A DNA stretch of 64,000 nucleotides from Xenorhabdus mauleonii. GTDB taxonomy: Bacteria > Pseudomonadota > Gammaproteobacteria > Enterobacterales > Enterobacteriaceae. Where the stretch lies: contig NZ_FORG01000001.1 in NCBI RefSeq assembly GCF_900113945.1, positions 124,001 to 188,000 of the forward strand. The letters run 5' to 3'. Each line of letters opens with the position of its first letter. Positions within the stretch are counted from its first letter, which is position 1. The notes beneath the pieces are model-generated. The model saw only the letters and a program-made list of their open reading frames with translations. It had not been told where the DNA came from and made no database searches. The position numbers and the translations under genes were made by a program. Positions 50,509-60,457 of this stretch are shown here, piece after piece.

Positions 50509-50681
50509 CCATTTATATCCCTACCGTAAAACTCCATTCATGCAGAGATTATGTGAAAGTATGTACAACAGCCAGTTAGATAATGTTTATTTTGGAGACG
50601 CTTCGCAAATTAATTGCAGTAAAGTGAATAAATGAACATTTTCAATCAGTTTCCTAAAAACTGCTTCAATGGTAATTTGAA

Positions 50682-50709
50682 ACAAAAAACGGCACCCTAA
50701 GGTGCCGTT
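50682..50709 (-). terminator. intrinsic terminator of ihfB
   Basis: Nine-bp perfect stem AACGGCACC / GGTGCCGTT with loop CTAA. On the minus strand it is followed by TTTTTTG. Confidence 0.9.
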
Positions 50710-50732
50710 AGTTAATTAAGTAATAACTTATC

Positions 50733-51023
50733 TTAGCTTTCGCCATAGATATTCACGCGGTCACGTAACTCTTTGCCTGGTTTAAAGTGAGGAACGTATT
50801 TACCGTCCAATTCCACTTTATCACCCGTTTTTGGGTTACGACCCACACGCGGAGCCCGGTAGTGAAGAGAAAAGCTGCCGAATCCGCGAACTTCAATACG
50901 TTCACCTGCGGCTAATGTTTCTGCCATATGATCAAGCATTTCTTTCACTGCATCTTCAACGGCTTTGGCCGGCATGTGAGATTGTTGCTCTGCAAGTCTT
51001 TCGATTAATTCAGACTTGGTCAT
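50733..51023 (-). CDS. ihfB: integration host factor beta subunit
   Basis: Small DNA-bending protein that pairs with IhfA; it shapes promoters, replication and recombination complexes. The 96-residue product (94 in E. coli) begins [17 protein letters not shown] and contains the beta-arm region [36 protein letters not shown] lies five bases upstream of the start. It follows rpsA on the same strand, as in E. coli. Confidence 0.97.
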   Translation of the reverse strand: MTKSELIERLAEQQSHMPAKAVEDAVKEMLDHMAETLAAGERIEVRGFGSFSLHYRAPRVGRNPKTGDKVELDGKYVPHFKPGKELRDRVNIYGES

Positions 51024-51047
51024 GGTACCTCCCTAAACTACCGTATT

Positions 51048-51081
51048 CGGGTAATATTATCACTATGAAAAATATTACCCG
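51048..51081 (-). other. hairpin between rpsA and ihfB
   Basis: Perfect 11-bp stem CGGGTAATATT / AATATTACCCG around a 12-base loop. There is no T-run, so it is more likely a processing, stability or partial attenuation element than a full terminator. It ends about 25 bases upstream of the ihfB start. Confidence 0.55.
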
Positions 51082-51097
51082 CCGTTATTGACTTAGA

Positions 51098-52771
51098 TTA
51101 TTCGCCTTTAGCTGCTTTGAAAGCTTCAGCCATTGCGTTGTTAGCGAAGTTTGCGTCTTCTTGTTTGTTCACAGAAGCGATAGCGTCTTTTTCATCAGCT
51201 TCGTCTTTCGCACGAACAGACAGGTTGATTACGCGGTTTTTGCGATCAACGCCTACATATTTAGCTTCAACTTCATCGCCAACGTTCAGAACTTGAGTTG
51301 CATCTTCAACGCGGTCACGAGAAGCTTCTGATGCACGCAGGTAACCTTCAACTCCGTCAGCTAATTCAACTGTAGCACCTTTTGCGTCAACTGCAGTTAC
51401 TTTACCATTAACAATTGCACCTTTCTTGTTAACAGACAGGTAATTGTTGAATGGATCTTCTGCCAGTTGCTTGATACCCAGAGAGATACGCTCACGCTCT
51501 GCATCTACTTGCAGAACTACAGCAGCGATTTCGTCGCCTTTCTTGTATTCACGAACTGCTTCTTCGCCTGCAACGTTCCAGGAGATGTCAGACAGGTGAA
51601 CCAGACCGTCGATGCCGCCGTCCAGACCGATGAAGATACCGAAGTCAGTGATAGACTTGATTTTGCCTTCAACACGGTCGTTTTTGTTGTGAGTTTCAGC
51701 AAATTGCTGCCAAGGGTTAGATTTACACTGCTTCAGACCCAGGGAGATACGACGACGTTCTTCGTCGATATCCAGAACCATAACTTCCACAACGTCACCA
51801 ACGTTAACAACTTTGGATGGGTGGATGTTTTTGTTGGTCCAATCCATTTCTGAAACGTGTACCAGACCTTCAACGCCTTCTTCGATTTCAACGAAGCAGC
51901 CATAGTCAGTCAGGTTAGTCACGCGACCAGTCAGTTTAGTACTTTCTGGATAACGCTTAGCGATTGCTACCCATGGATCTTCGCCCAGTTGTTTCAGACC
52001 CAGAGATACGCGGGTACGCTCACGATCGAATTTCAGTACTTTAACTGTGATTTCGTCGCCCACATTGACGATTTCGCTTGGGTGTTTAACACGTTTCCAA
52101 GCCATATCAGTAATGTGCAGCAGGCCATCAACGCCGCCCAGATCAACGAATGCACCGTAGTCAGTCAGGTTCTTAACGATACCTTTAACTTCCATGCCTT
52201 CTTGCAGGTTTTCCAGCAGCTGATCGCGCTCAGCACTGTTTTCAGATTCGATAACAGCACGACGGGAAACAACTACGTTGTTACGCTTCTGATCCAGCTT
52301 GATGACTTTGAACTCAAGCTCTTTGCCTTCAAGGTGAGCAGTGTCACGAACTGGACGAACGTCAACCAGTGAACCAGGCAAGAATGCGCGGATACCGTTC
52401 AGTTCTACAGTGAAGCCGCCTTTTACTTTGCCATTGATAACACCAGTGACAGTTTCAGCTTCTTCGTATGCTTTCTCCAGCATCAGCCATGCTTCGTGAC
52501 GTTTTGCTTTCTCACGGGACAGGATAGTTTCGCCGAAACCATCTTCTACCGCGTCCAGAGCTACGTCAACTTCATCGCCAACTTGGATTTCCAGCTCGCC
52601 TTGAGCATTTTTGAATTGTTCTACAGGAATTGCAGATTCAGATTTCAGACCTGCGTCAACCAGTACAACGTCTTTATCGATGGAAACGACAACACCACGT
52701 ACGATTGCACCTGGACGTGTTTCGATAGCCTGTAGGGATTCTTCAAAGAGTTGAGCAAAAGATTCTGTCAT
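51098..52771 (-). CDS. rpsA: 30S ribosomal protein S1
   Basis: Largest ribosomal protein; binds and unfolds mRNA leaders for initiation. With the start [14 protein letters not shown] the product is 557 residues, the same as E. coli S1; the frame's earlier start at 52786 is rejected. Six S1 (OB-fold) repeats are visible, marked by the recurrent pattern [60 protein letters not shown] and related segments. The long leader between cmk and rpsA contains a CCTTGT-T-ACAAGG inverted repeat at 52852-52864. Confidence 0.98.
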   Translation of the reverse strand: MTESFAQLFEESLQAIETRPGAIVRGVVVSIDKDVVLVDAGLKSESAIPVEQFKNAQGELEIQVGDEVDVALDAVEDGFGETILSREKAKRHEAWLMLEKAYEEAETVTGVINGKVKGGFTVELNGIRAFLPGSLVDVRPVRDTAHLEGKELEFKVIKLDQKRNNVVVSRRAVIESENSAERDQLLENLQEGMEVKGIVKNLTDYGAFVDLGGVDGLLHITDMAWKRVKHPSEIVNVGDEITVKVLKFDRERTRVSLGLKQLGEDPWVAIAKRYPESTKLTGRVTNLTDYGCFVEIEEGVEGLVHVSEMDWTNKNIHPSKVVNVGDVVEVMVLDIDEERRRISLGLKQCKSNPWQQFAETHNKNDRVEGKIKSITDFGIFIGLDGGIDGLVHLSDISWNVAGEEAVREYKKGDEIAAVVLQVDAERERISLGIKQLAEDPFNNYLSVNKKGAIVNGKVTAVDAKGATVELADGVEGYLRASEASRDRVEDATQVLNVGDEVEAKYVGVDRKNRVINLSVRAKDEADEKDAIASVNKQEDANFANNAMAEAFKAAKGE

Positions 52772-52934
52772 GTTAATGATCTTCAAGTGTTTTAATTAAC
52801 GTCCATTTAGCATCCGGCCGAATGGGGTTGTTTTACATACCTCGCAACTTTCCTTGTTACAAGGTGTTTTGGTGTGCCAGCATATTTCACTACCCACACA
52901 CCAGAATTCTATATACATCTTCTTAATACACTAC

Positions 52935-52963
52935 TGCAATAGCGTATTTACGAAAATTGTCAA
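52935..52963 (-). promoter_or_regulatory. possible rpsA promoter
   Basis: On the minus strand a perfect -35 TTGACA (52958-52963) is followed at about 16-17 bases by a weak -10 (TATTGC/ATTGCA). It lies inside the end of the cmk-rpsA region, where E. coli also has rpsA promoters. The -10 is poor, so this is tentative. Confidence 0.35.
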
Positions 52964-52964
52964 T

Positions 52965-53651
52965 TTATGCTGGTATTTCCAGCGCATTTTTCGCATATGT
53001 TAGTGCTTTATCAATCACTTCTTCGATAGACATGCTAGTCGAGTCCAAGATTAATGCATCTTGTGCGGGCACTAATGGCGCGACAGTCCGATTGCGATCA
53101 CGGAAATCCCGCTCTTGTATTTCGGACAAAAGGTTTTCAAAGTTAACACTAAAACCCTTATCCTGCAACTGTAACATGCGTCTGCGCGCCCGCTCTTGCG
53201 CGCTTGCATCAAGAAATATTTTCACTGGCGCATCAGGAAACACAACTGTTCCCATGTCGCGGCCATCCGCAATCAGCCCAGGGGCGAGGCGAAAAGCTCT
53301 CTGCCTGCGTAAAAGTGCTTCGCGAACACGCGGAAATGTTGCTGCTTGTGAGGCTGTATTCCCAACAGTTTCAGTCCGAATTTCGTTGCTGACATCTTCG
53401 CCTTCCAAAATGACCCGAAGCGTGCCATTTTCAGGTACAAAACGAACATCCAGATTTGCAGCCAGAGGAACCAGAGCGTCTTCAGACTGGATATCCACCT
53501 GATGGTGAATAGCAGCCAGTGCCAGCACACGGTAAATAGCACCGGAATCAAGTAATTGCCATCCCAACGCTTCAGCCAATGCCTGACATAGTGTTCCCTT
53601 GCCAGCGCCACTTGGCCCATCAACGGTTATTACTGGGGCTATCGCCGCCAT
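52965..53651 (-). CDS. cmk: cytidylate kinase
   Basis: Phosphorylates CMP and dCMP to the diphosphates using ATP. The 228-residue product (227 in E. coli) has the P-loop [15 protein letters not shown] (about residues 10-24), [22 protein letters not shown] and [12 protein letters not shown]. The second of two adjacent ATGs (53651) is chosen because AGGAGG lies six bases upstream; the first has only three bases. ycaL, found between aroA and cmk in E. coli, is absent. Confidence 0.96.
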   Translation of the reverse strand: MAAIAPVITVDGPSGAGKGTLCQALAEALGWQLLDSGAIYRVLALAAIHHQVDIQSEDALVPLAANLDVRFVPENGTLRVILEGEDVSNEIRTETVGNTASQAATFPRVREALLRRQRAFRLAPGLIADGRDMGTVVFPDAPVKIFLDASAQERARRRMLQLQDKGFSVNFENLLSEIQERDFRDRNRTVAPLVPAQDALILDSTSMSIEEVIDKALTYAKNALEIPA

Positions 53652-53804
53652 CATTATCCTCCTTTTCGCATAACATTCGCATGAATGACAGATCATCTAC
53701 CGAATGCAGATAATTGCTCATTTAATAAGCAATAAAAGTCTGTCTTATTATACGCACTCAGTGGATGAGCGAAACAGGCGCGGCATAATTATCCCAAATT
53801 TTCA

Positions 53805-53824
53805 TGCTGAAGCCTTTTTCAGCA
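53805..53824 (-). other. hairpin between aroA and cmk
   Basis: Seven-bp stem TGCTGAA / TTCAGCA with a six-base loop. It has no clear T-run; it may mark the end of the serC-aroA transcript or part of the cmk leader. Confidence 0.35.
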
Positions 53825-53893
53825 CGCATACTTTTTGGGCTTCCTTCCTTGGACACTCGTTTTGTTCCGGTTCTTTTTTCCTACTTTTTGCTC

Positions 53894-55180
53894 TTACTTT
53901 GCATACTGGCTGAGTTTTTCAAGCTGATTAAAATAGTCCGGGAACGTTTTTGCTGTGCAGCCTGGATCGAGAATGGTAACAGGAGTATCTGACAACGCGA
54001 CCAATGAGAAACACATTGCTACGCGGTGATCATTATAAGTTTCGATTTCAGCATGATTTAACGTTTCTGGCGGAATCACACGAATGTAATCATGCCCTTC
54101 TTCCACTTCAGCCCCGACCTTGCGCAGTTCAGTTGCCATGGCATTGAGTCGGTCAGTTTCCTTGACCCGCCAATTATAAATATTGCGGATAACGGTTTCT
54201 CCCTGCGCAAACAAGGCAGTTGTTGCTATGGTCATTGCAGCATCCGGAATGGCATTCATATCCATATCAACGCCTGTCAATGTGCCCCGTTCACATTCAA
54301 CAAAATCATCTCCCCAACGAATAATCGCCCCCATTCGCTCCAATACATTGGCAAATTTGGTATCACCTTGCAGGCTGTTTTTGCCAATGCCCGTGACACG
54401 AACTGTGCCCCCTTTAATGGCCGCTGCTGCCAGGAAATAAGACGCTGATGAAGCATCTCCTTCGACTAAATACTGCCCCGGAGATACGTATTGTTGTTGG
54501 CTCTTAATATGGAAAACCTGATATTTTTCATTTTGAATCACAACACCGAAACTTTTCATCAGTGCCAGCGTGATATCAATATAAGGTTTAGAAACCAAAT
54601 CACCCTGAATTTGAATTTCTGTGTCGTTTTCTGCCAATGGCGCAGCCATCAACAAAGCCGTCAGGAATTGGCTGGAAACACTGCCATCAACGGTAACTTT
54701 TCCTCCAGAAAAACCACCCTTGATATGCAATGGCGGGTAATTTTCTTGTTCAAGATAATCAATTTTTGCCCCACCTTGACGCAACGCATCGACCAAGTGT
54801 CCAATTGGACGCTCTTTCATCCGTGGCTCACCTGTCAGCACAACATCGTTGTTTCCCAGACATAATGCTGCTGCCAATGGCCGCATTGCCGTTCCTGCGT
54901 TGCCCAGAAACAGCTCCAACCCACTTTTTTCTGTGATGTTTCCTCCCATGCCATCGACTTCACAGGTAGTACGATCGGCAGATAAACGATAGGAAACACC
55001 TAATGCTGTCAATGCATTAAGCATGTAACGGATGTCATCGCTGTCCAATAAATTGGTCAAACGGGTTGTGCCTTTGGCAAAAGCAGCGAGTAATAGTGCA
55101 CGATTGGAAACACTTTTAGAGCCGGGCAGATTGATGGTTCCGTTAATACGTGAAATGGGTTGTAGCGTCAGGGATTGCAT
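53894..55180 (-). CDS. aroA: 3-phosphoshikimate 1-carboxyvinyltransferase (EPSP synthase)
   Basis: Sixth step of the shikimate pathway: shikimate-3-phosphate + PEP to EPSP. The 428-residue product (427 in E. coli) has [16 protein letters not shown] (residues 16-31), [14 protein letters not shown] (about 95-108, the glyphosate-sensitive class I form), [18 protein letters not shown] and [14 protein letters not shown]. Downstream of serC in the classic mixed-function operon. Confidence 0.97.
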   Translation of the reverse strand: MQSLTLQPISRINGTINLPGSKSVSNRALLLAAFAKGTTRLTNLLDSDDIRYMLNALTALGVSYRLSADRTTCEVDGMGGNITEKSGLELFLGNAGTAMRPLAAALCLGNNDVVLTGEPRMKERPIGHLVDALRQGGAKIDYLEQENYPPLHIKGGFSGGKVTVDGSVSSQFLTALLMAAPLAENDTEIQIQGDLVSKPYIDITLALMKSFGVVIQNEKYQVFHIKSQQQYVSPGQYLVEGDASSASYFLAAAAIKGGTVRVTGIGKNSLQGDTKFANVLERMGAIIRWGDDFVECERGTLTGVDMDMNAIPDAAMTIATTALFAQGETVIRNIYNWRVKETDRLNAMATELRKVGAEVEEGHDYIRVIPPETLNHAEIETYNDHRVAMCFSLVALSDTPVTILDPGCTAKTFPDYFNQLEKLSQYAK

Positions 55181-55248
55181 AAAGAGAGGGATCTCCGGTT
55201 TTTAACACATTATTTTTGAATTTTTAGAATCAAGTCAGGATATTAATA

Positions 55249-55270
55249 TCGGGAGACTTTATTCTCCCGA
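55249..55270 (-). other. intercistronic hairpin in serC-aroA
   Basis: Perfect 8-bp stem TCGGGAGA / TCTCCCGA with a six-base loop, just after the serC stop. In E. coli a terminator-like element at this spot lowers aroA relative to serC. The weak T-run here would allow partial read-through (inference). Confidence 0.5.
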
Positions 55271-55281
55271 CGATAAGAGCA

Positions 55282-56370
55282 TTAAGCGTTGTGGCGTTCG
55301 AAATCAGCCATGAATTCAACCAGTGCTTTGACACCTTCATAAGGCATCGCATTATAAATAGAAGCGCGGGCACCGCCTGCGACTTTATGCCCTTTCAGTG
55401 CATGCAAGCCGCGAGCATAGGCTTCCTCCAGAAATTTGCTATCCAATGCCGGATTAGCAAGCTGGAATGGAACATTCATAATGGAGCGGTTTTTAAGTTC
55501 AACACGGTTGATATACAGGTTACTGTTATCAATGGCATGATAAAGGAGTTCTGCTTTCGCATGATTACGTTTGCTTATTTCGTGTAACCCACCCTGCTCT
55601 TTCAGCCATTTAAATACCATACCAGACAGATACCATGCAAATGTCGGTGGTGTATTGTACATTGAATCATATTGAGCCTGCACAGTGTAATCCAGTATGG
55701 ATGGCGTGTGTTTGTGTGCTTTGCCCAAAAGATCTTCACGAATAATGACAATCGTAATTCCCGCTGGCCCAATGTTTTTTTGTGCCCCTGCATAAATCAC
55801 GTCATAACGACTGACATCAATTGGTGCAGAAAGAATTGTTGAAGAGTAATCAGCAACGACGATGGTATCGTCACCAAAATCAGGCTCCTCAAAAATGCCG
55901 ATGCCTCCAATGGTTTCATTGGGGCAGTAATGAACATAAGCAGCATCTTTGCTCAATGCCCATTCTTTCATTGGTTTCACACCTTTGATACCATCGGTTT
56001 CTGTTCTGATATCAATGACATTTGGTGTGCAATATTTTTCTGCTTCTTTGGCAGCACCTTCGGACCAATAGCCACTGACGATATAATCTGCGGTTGATTT
56101 ATCTCCCAGTAAATTTAATGGCAACGCCGAAAATTGCCCACGGGCACCGCCGTGGCAAAATAACACTTTATAATTTTCAGGTATTGCTAATAAATCTCTT
56201 AAATCTTTTTCTGCTTCAGTTGCAACTGCTACAAATTCTTTGCTGCGATGGCTGATTTCCATCACTGACGTTCCCAGACCATGCCAGTTACAAAGTTCCT
56301 GCTCTGCACGGCGCAATACCTCTGCTGGTAACATCGCGGGACCAGCGCTGAAATTATATACCTGATTCAT
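55282..56370 (-). CDS. serC: phosphoserine aminotransferase
   Basis: PLP enzyme of serine synthesis (3-phosphohydroxypyruvate to phosphoserine) that also serves pyridoxine synthesis. The start [15 protein letters not shown] matches E. coli and gives 362 residues, the E. coli length; AGGGTGA precedes it by about seven bases. The longer frame from 56442 is rejected. The PLP Lys is in [13 protein letters not shown] (about residue 197), with [15 protein letters not shown] and [11 protein letters not shown]. Confidence 0.97.
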   Translation of the reverse strand: MNQVYNFSAGPAMLPAEVLRRAEQELCNWHGLGTSVMEISHRSKEFVAVATEAEKDLRDLLAIPENYKVLFCHGGARGQFSALPLNLLGDKSTADYIVSGYWSEGAAKEAEKYCTPNVIDIRTETDGIKGVKPMKEWALSKDAAYVHYCPNETIGGIGIFEEPDFGDDTIVVADYSSTILSAPIDVSRYDVIYAGAQKNIGPAGITIVIIREDLLGKAHKHTPSILDYTVQAQYDSMYNTPPTFAWYLSGMVFKWLKEQGGLHEISKRNHAKAELLYHAIDNSNLYINRVELKNRSIMNVPFQLANPALDSKFLEEAYARGLHALKGHKVAGGARASIYNAMPYEGVKALVEFMADFERHNA

Positions 56371-57193
56371 TAATTTCACCCTATCAATGGATACAATAAA
56401 ACCGGATATATTGGTTTTATCACTCTCGCTCTGCCACTGCAATGGTTATTAAAATTTGTTGCCATTATCTGTATAACATACTGTTCTTAATGGCATCACT
56501 ACCCATATGTCAGGGTGTCAATCGGATGTCACGATGATATAAATTTCGATTATTCGAAAATATTAAAAACATATTTATATTTCCATCTAAATAAAAAATA
56601 AACTTTTTCTATCAATTACATCATCAGTGATATTAACTCATTATTAATGATAATTACGTTGAAGGTTATGGTTGAATATTACACAGAAACTATTTCTGGC
56701 TCCCAATATCAAGTGAAAAAATTAAAAAGCCTTACCAAATTAGGTAATTGATATTTTTATACCGAAGGCTGTGGAATATGCAAACATCCAGTAATAACTA
56801 CTGCAGAGCGTACGGTGAATTACTGAGAATTCTCTCAGATAAGCGTATTCACAGGCAGATAATCCGTTAATGCCTTAATTACCCATGTTGTCTGAAAAAG
56901 GCTACGGGTAGCTTACCTGCTGGAAATTGTATGAAAATATGCCTGTATTTGATACCAGAAGTACAAAATTAACGTTTATAGAAGAATATCTGTTCTATTT
57001 CCCAATGAACAGCTAATTATCTGAACGTTATATTACCGATCGGAAATAAAATAATTCTCTGTCTTAGTTGTAATTTTAAACTAAAAAAAACAGAAAGACG
57101 CACTAAACGCATCTTTCTGTTTTTCTATACCAGAAATAATTAATATCAGAAATAAGCACTTAATATTGGAAAATAAGTACTCAATATCAGAAA
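56371..57193. other. 823-base gene-free region between ansB and serC
   Basis: AT-rich with stops in all frames; no recognisable protein. It must contain the serC promoter. Two micro-frames on the plus strand (27 codons from 56668; 30 codons 56778-56870, MQTSSNNYCRAYGELLRIL...) have modest purine-rich upstream sequences but no known relatives. A nested inverted repeat (AGCCTT...AAGGCT with TTACC-N6-GGTAA inside) spans about 56729-56770. ycaP occupies this side of serC in E. coli, so decay of an old gene is possible. Confidence 0.5.
57084..57124 (-). terminator. intrinsic terminator of ansB
   Basis: Stem of about 14 bp (AACAGAAAGA...TCTTTCTGTT with one mismatch) and an A-run on the left that becomes TTTTTTTT on the minus strand. 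It lies 70 bases past the ansB stop. The T4 on the other side could give some termination on the plus strand too. Confidence 0.85.
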
Positions 57194-57201
57194 TTAATAT
57201 T
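57140..57201. repeat. three imperfect 20-21 base tandem repeats
   Basis: TTAATATCAGAAATAAGCAC (57140), TTAATATTGGAAAATAAGTA plus C (57160) and TCAATATCAGAAATTAATAT plus T (57181) are consecutive. They run over the 3' end of ansB. Likely slippage-derived; no function can be assigned. Confidence 0.7.
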
Positions 57202-58237
57202 TACTGAACATTTCCTGGATTTTTGCTGTATCAGTAGTCTGAGTCAGAGCCAACTGCAGAAGAACACGGGCTTTCTGTGGGTTCAGACGTTCTGATGCTA
57301 CAAAGCCATATTTGCTGTCGTTAACTTCAGCATTCTGGGTAGTGTAGCCGAAAGGAATGCGGCTGGAGCGAACAACAACAACACCATCTTTTGCTGCTTT
57401 AGCCAGCGTGTCCAAAATAGAGGTATAGATGTTGCCATTACCTACGCCTGCGCTGACAATGCCTTGGAAGCCGTTTTCAATGAACGCTTTTGTTGGCAGT
57501 TCAGATGCATTGGAGTAGTTATAAACGATACCAACTTTTGGCAGTTTATCCAATTTGCTGACATCAAACGGTGCTTTTTCAGATTTTACTGGCGCATTAG
57601 CGTAATAATTTACTTTACCGTTGTGAACGAAGCCTTGTGCACCCGCATTCACAGCTTGGAATGCCTGAACTTCAGTCGTGCTCAATTTGCCGATGTCACG
57701 ACCGTGGATTACGGAATCGTTCATCGCAAGCAGGATGCCACGGTTTGCGGAGTTTTTGTCAGATGCAACAACCACTGCATTGTACAGGTTCAGCGGGCCA
57801 TCAGCGCCCAGTGCAGTAGATGGACGCATTGCGCCAACCATAACGATAGGTTTTTTACACTGAGTAGTCAGATCGAGGAAGTAAGCCGTTTCTTCCATGG
57901 TATCGGTACCGTGGGTAATCACGAAACCATCGGTCTTATTACAATCTGCATTGATTTTTTTTGCCAGAGTCAGCCAAACTTGGTCATTCATATCCTGAGA
58001 ACCAATGCTAACAACCTGCTCGCCTTTCAGATCTGCAATGTTTTTGATTGCTGGTACAGCATTCAACAGAGCATCAACACCAACTTTACCCGCAGTATAA
58101 TTAGATTGAGTTGCGGATTCACCACCCCCAGCAATTGTACCACCGGTTGCCAACACGGTGATATTTGGCAAAGCAAATGCAGAACCACTGATTAAAGCCA
58201 AAATACCGGCTATTGCTGTTTTTTTAGTCTTTTTCAT
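57194..58237 (-). CDS. ansB: periplasmic L-asparaginase II
   Basis: Hydrolyses L-asparagine to aspartate and ammonia with high affinity. The 347-residue product (348 in E. coli) has a signal peptide (MKKTKKTAIAGILALISG, cleavage after AFA near residue 22), the first catalytic Thr in VLATGGTIAGGG and the second in VITHGTDTMEETAYFL, and a GAMRPSTALGADGP loop. The two Cys (DCNKT and TQCKK) that form the disulfide of AnsB are present. GAGG precedes the ATG. In E. coli ansB is elsewhere; here it lies between serC and ycaO. Confidence 0.96.
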   Translation of the reverse strand: MKKTKKTAIAGILALISGSAFALPNITVLATGGTIAGGGESATQSNYTAGKVGVDALLNAVPAIKNIADLKGEQVVSIGSQDMNDQVWLTLAKKINADCNKTDGFVITHGTDTMEETAYFLDLTTQCKKPIVMVGAMRPSTALGADGPLNLYNAVVVASDKNSANRGILLAMNDSVIHGRDIGKLSTTEVQAFQAVNAGAQGFVHNGKVNYYANAPVKSEKAPFDVSKLDKLPKVGIVYNYSNASELPTKAFIENGFQGIVSAGVGNGNIYTSILDTLAKAAKDGVVVVRSSRIPFGYTTQNAEVNDSKYGFVASERLNPQKARVLLQLALTQTTDTAKIQEMFSKY

Positions 58238-58331
58238 TATTTAACCTCTTGTAAAAAAACCATTTTATTATGTATTCCAATAAAAAATAAACTCTAAATA
58301 ACAATAATTTTTGGGAATTGATAGAGCAGAC

Positions 58332-58357
58332 AAAAAAAACGCCGTATGATATGCGGC
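58332..58357 (-). terminator. terminator-like hairpin upstream of ansB
   Basis: On the minus strand GCCGCATATCATACGGC (four GC pairs, one mismatch, two AT pairs, three-base loop) is followed by GTTTTTTTT. It lies about 95 bases before the ansB start, so it could be a leader attenuator or stop antisense transcription coming from ycaO. Confidence 0.55.
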
Positions 58358-58384
58358 CTCTAACATAAATTGAAGTGAATTACG

Positions 58385-60148
58385 ATGACGCAAACCTACA
58401 TCCCAGGCAAAGACGCCGCATTGGAAGATTCCATTAACCGTTTCCAGCATAAACTGCAATCTCTTGGTTTTAACATCGAGGAAGCTTCATGGCTGAATCC
58501 GGTTCCTAATGTTTGGTCAGTACATATCCGCGATCGCGATTGCCCACTGTGCTTTACAAATGGTAAAGGAGCCAGCAAGAAAGCGGCCTTGGCTTCTGCA
58601 TTGGGAGAATATTTCGAGCGCTTATCGACAAACTATTTTTTTGCTGATTTTTATCTCGGTAATGCCATTGCCAACGGCGATTTTGTTCATTACCCAAATG
58701 AGAAATGGTTCCCTCTGCCAGAAGATGACTCTCTGCCGGAAGGCATTTTAGACGAACGTCTGCATCGTTTTTATGACCCAGATCATGCGTTGTGCGCCAG
58801 CCAACTGGTTGATTTACAATCAGGTAATGAAGAACGAGGCATTTGTGCCCTGCCTTTTACTCGCCAGTCAGACAACCAAACTATCTATATTCCGATGAAT
58901 ATTGTCGGAAACCTGTACGTTTCAAACGGTATGTCAGCCGGCAATACTTCCAATGAAGCCCGAGTTCAGGGATTATCCGAAGTATTCGAACGTTATGTGA
59001 AAAACCGCATTATTGCTGAACGCATTAGCCTGCCTGAAATTCCACAAGAAGTGATGAACCGCTATCCTGGCGTGGTTGAATCAGTCAATAGATTGCAGGA
59101 AGAGGGTTTCCCACTTTATTGCTACGATGCTTCACTCGGCGGTCAATTCCCAGTGATTTGCGTTGTATTATTCAATCCGAGCAACGGAACCTGTTTTGCC
59201 TCCTTTGGAGCCCATCCTGACTTTGGCGTGGCACTGGAGCGTACTGTTACCGAATTGCTGCAAGGCCGCAGCCTGAAAGATCTGGATGTCTTTACGCCAC
59301 CAAGTTTTGATGACGAAGAAGTTTCTGAGCATACTAACCTGGAAACTCACTTTATTGATTCAAGCGGCGCCATTAGTTGGGATTTGTTCAAACAAGATGC
59401 CGATTATGAATTTGCAGATTGGAGTTTCAGCGGAACAACAGAAGAAGAATTTACTACTTTAATGGGTATCTTCAATACGTTGGATGCTGAAGTTTATATC
59501 GCGGATTATGAACACCTCGGTGTTTACGCTTGCCGTATTCTGGTGCCGGGTATGTCAGATATCTATCCAGTCGAAGATCTTCATATCGCCAATAACACCA
59601 TGGGCACTCATTTGCGTGACACTATCCTGACGTTGCCAGAAAGCCAATGGCAGCCGGAAGAGTATCTTGCACTCCTTGAACAGTTGGATGATGAAGGATT
59701 GGATGACTTCACTCGCGTCCGTGAATTATTAGGCATTGCTGCCGGTAAAGATAACGGCTGGAGTAACTTGCGTATCGGTGAATTAAAATCCATGCTGGCA
59801 CTGGCGGGTAACGATCTGGAGCAAGCCCTGATTTGGGTTGAATGGACTCAAGACTTCAATAACTCAGTCTTCACCGCAGGGCGCTCTAATTATTACCGTT
59901 GTCTGCAAACACTGCTGCTGTTGACCCAAGAAGATGATCGCGAGCCAGAGCAATATTACCAAGCATTTGTGAGAATGTACGGTCAAGATACGGTAGATGC
60001 AGCCTCTGCTGCAATCGCCGGAGAAAACTGTTTCCACGGCCTTTGGTCTATCGATTCAGAATTAAAAGCGCTGCCAGCACATCAAAGCTTATTGAATGCT
60101 TATGAAAAGCTGCAAAAAGCCAAGCGCGAATTTTGGATAAATAAATAA
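58385..60148 (+). CDS. ycaO: YcaO, RimO-associated YcaO-domain protein
   Basis: ATP-using YcaO-superfamily protein; in E. coli it strengthens RimO-dependent beta-methylthiolation of ribosomal protein S12. The 587-residue product (586 in E. coli) has the N-terminal YcaO domain (about residues 60-390) with ATP-site segments TNGKGASKKAALASALGEYFER, shown as region 58-80, and MSAGNTSNEARVQGLSEVFERYVK, region 180-203, then a C-terminal tetratricopeptide-like helical domain (about 430-587). It is not associated here with any precursor peptide, so a RiPP role is unlikely. Divergent from ansB, upstream of focA. Confidence 0.95.
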   Translation: MTQTYIPGKDAALEDSINRFQHKLQSLGFNIEEASWLNPVPNVWSVHIRDRDCPLCFTNGKGASKKAALASALGEYFERLSTNYFFADFYLGNAIANGDFVHYPNEKWFPLPEDDSLPEGILDERLHRFYDPDHALCASQLVDLQSGNEERGICALPFTRQSDNQTIYIPMNIVGNLYVSNGMSAGNTSNEARVQGLSEVFERYVKNRIIAERISLPEIPQEVMNRYPGVVESVNRLQEEGFPLYCYDASLGGQFPVICVVLFNPSNGTCFASFGAHPDFGVALERTVTELLQGRSLKDLDVFTPPSFDDEEVSEHTNLETHFIDSSGAISWDLFKQDADYEFADWSFSGTTEEEFTTLMGIFNTLDAEVYIADYEHLGVYACRILVPGMSDIYPVEDLHIANNTMGTHLRDTILTLPESQWQPEEYLALLEQLDDEGLDDFTRVRELLGIAAGKDNGWSNLRIGELKSMLALAGNDLEQALIWVEWTQDFNNSVFTAGRSNYYRCLQTLLLLTQEDDREPEQYYQAFVRMYGQDTVDAASAAIAGENCFHGLWSIDSELKALPAHQSLLNAYEKLQKAKREFWINK

Positions 60149-60160
60149 GCCAAATACATT

Positions 60161-60237
60161 AAAAGTAAAATTCAGGTTAAATATAATTTATTTTAAAATG
60201 ACAAATAAATAACAATTTAACCTGTTATTTTACTTTT
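60161..60237 (+). other. long imperfect hairpin after ycaO
   Basis: Left arm AAAAGTAAAATTCAGGTTAA plus AT (60161-60182) pairs with right arm 60215-60237 (complement of AAAAGTAAAATAACAGGTTA plus AAT), giving about 20 paired bases with one small bulge around a 32-base AT-rich loop. The T-rich right side (ACTTTTTATT) could make it a ycaO terminator. Confidence 0.55.
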
Positions 60238-60373
60238 TATTCCCTAATGGACAAAACTTCTTATATAAAATATTTTTATAAATTTTAAAAAATATTTTTC
60301 CTTTATAAATCACCATGTTAAAATAAAATAATCGTATTTAGCCCCCGAACAACCATCAGACTTTCGGCCTAAT

Positions 60374-60387
60374 ATGATCCATATCAA
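60374..60387. promoter_or_regulatory. FNR site of the focA-pfl operon
   Basis: ATGATCCATATCAA matches the FNR consensus TTGAT-N4-ATCAA at all but the first base. Anaerobic activation of focA-pflB by FNR is established in E. coli. Confidence 0.78.
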
Positions 60388-60457
60388 ATTCAGGTCTGTG
60401 CCCATTTGTTACTATCATTGCGTGCTATAATTAACTAAGGATAAAGAGAGTGTTAGG

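Larger units (their letters stand above)
60149..60457 (+). other. ycaO-focA intergenic region
   Basis: Very AT-rich 309 bases without a coding region. It contains a long imperfect hairpin after ycaO and a near-consensus FNR site 71 bases upstream of focA. In E. coli this interval carries several FNR/ArcA/IHF-controlled focA-pfl promoters. Confidence 0.7.

Noticed and set aside
58385-60148. ycaO as part of a RiPP (thiazole/oxazole or thioamide) biosynthetic cluster
   Set aside because: The protein matches the housekeeping E. coli YcaO with a C-terminal helical domain. There is no precursor peptide, dehydrogenase or transporter of that kind nearby.
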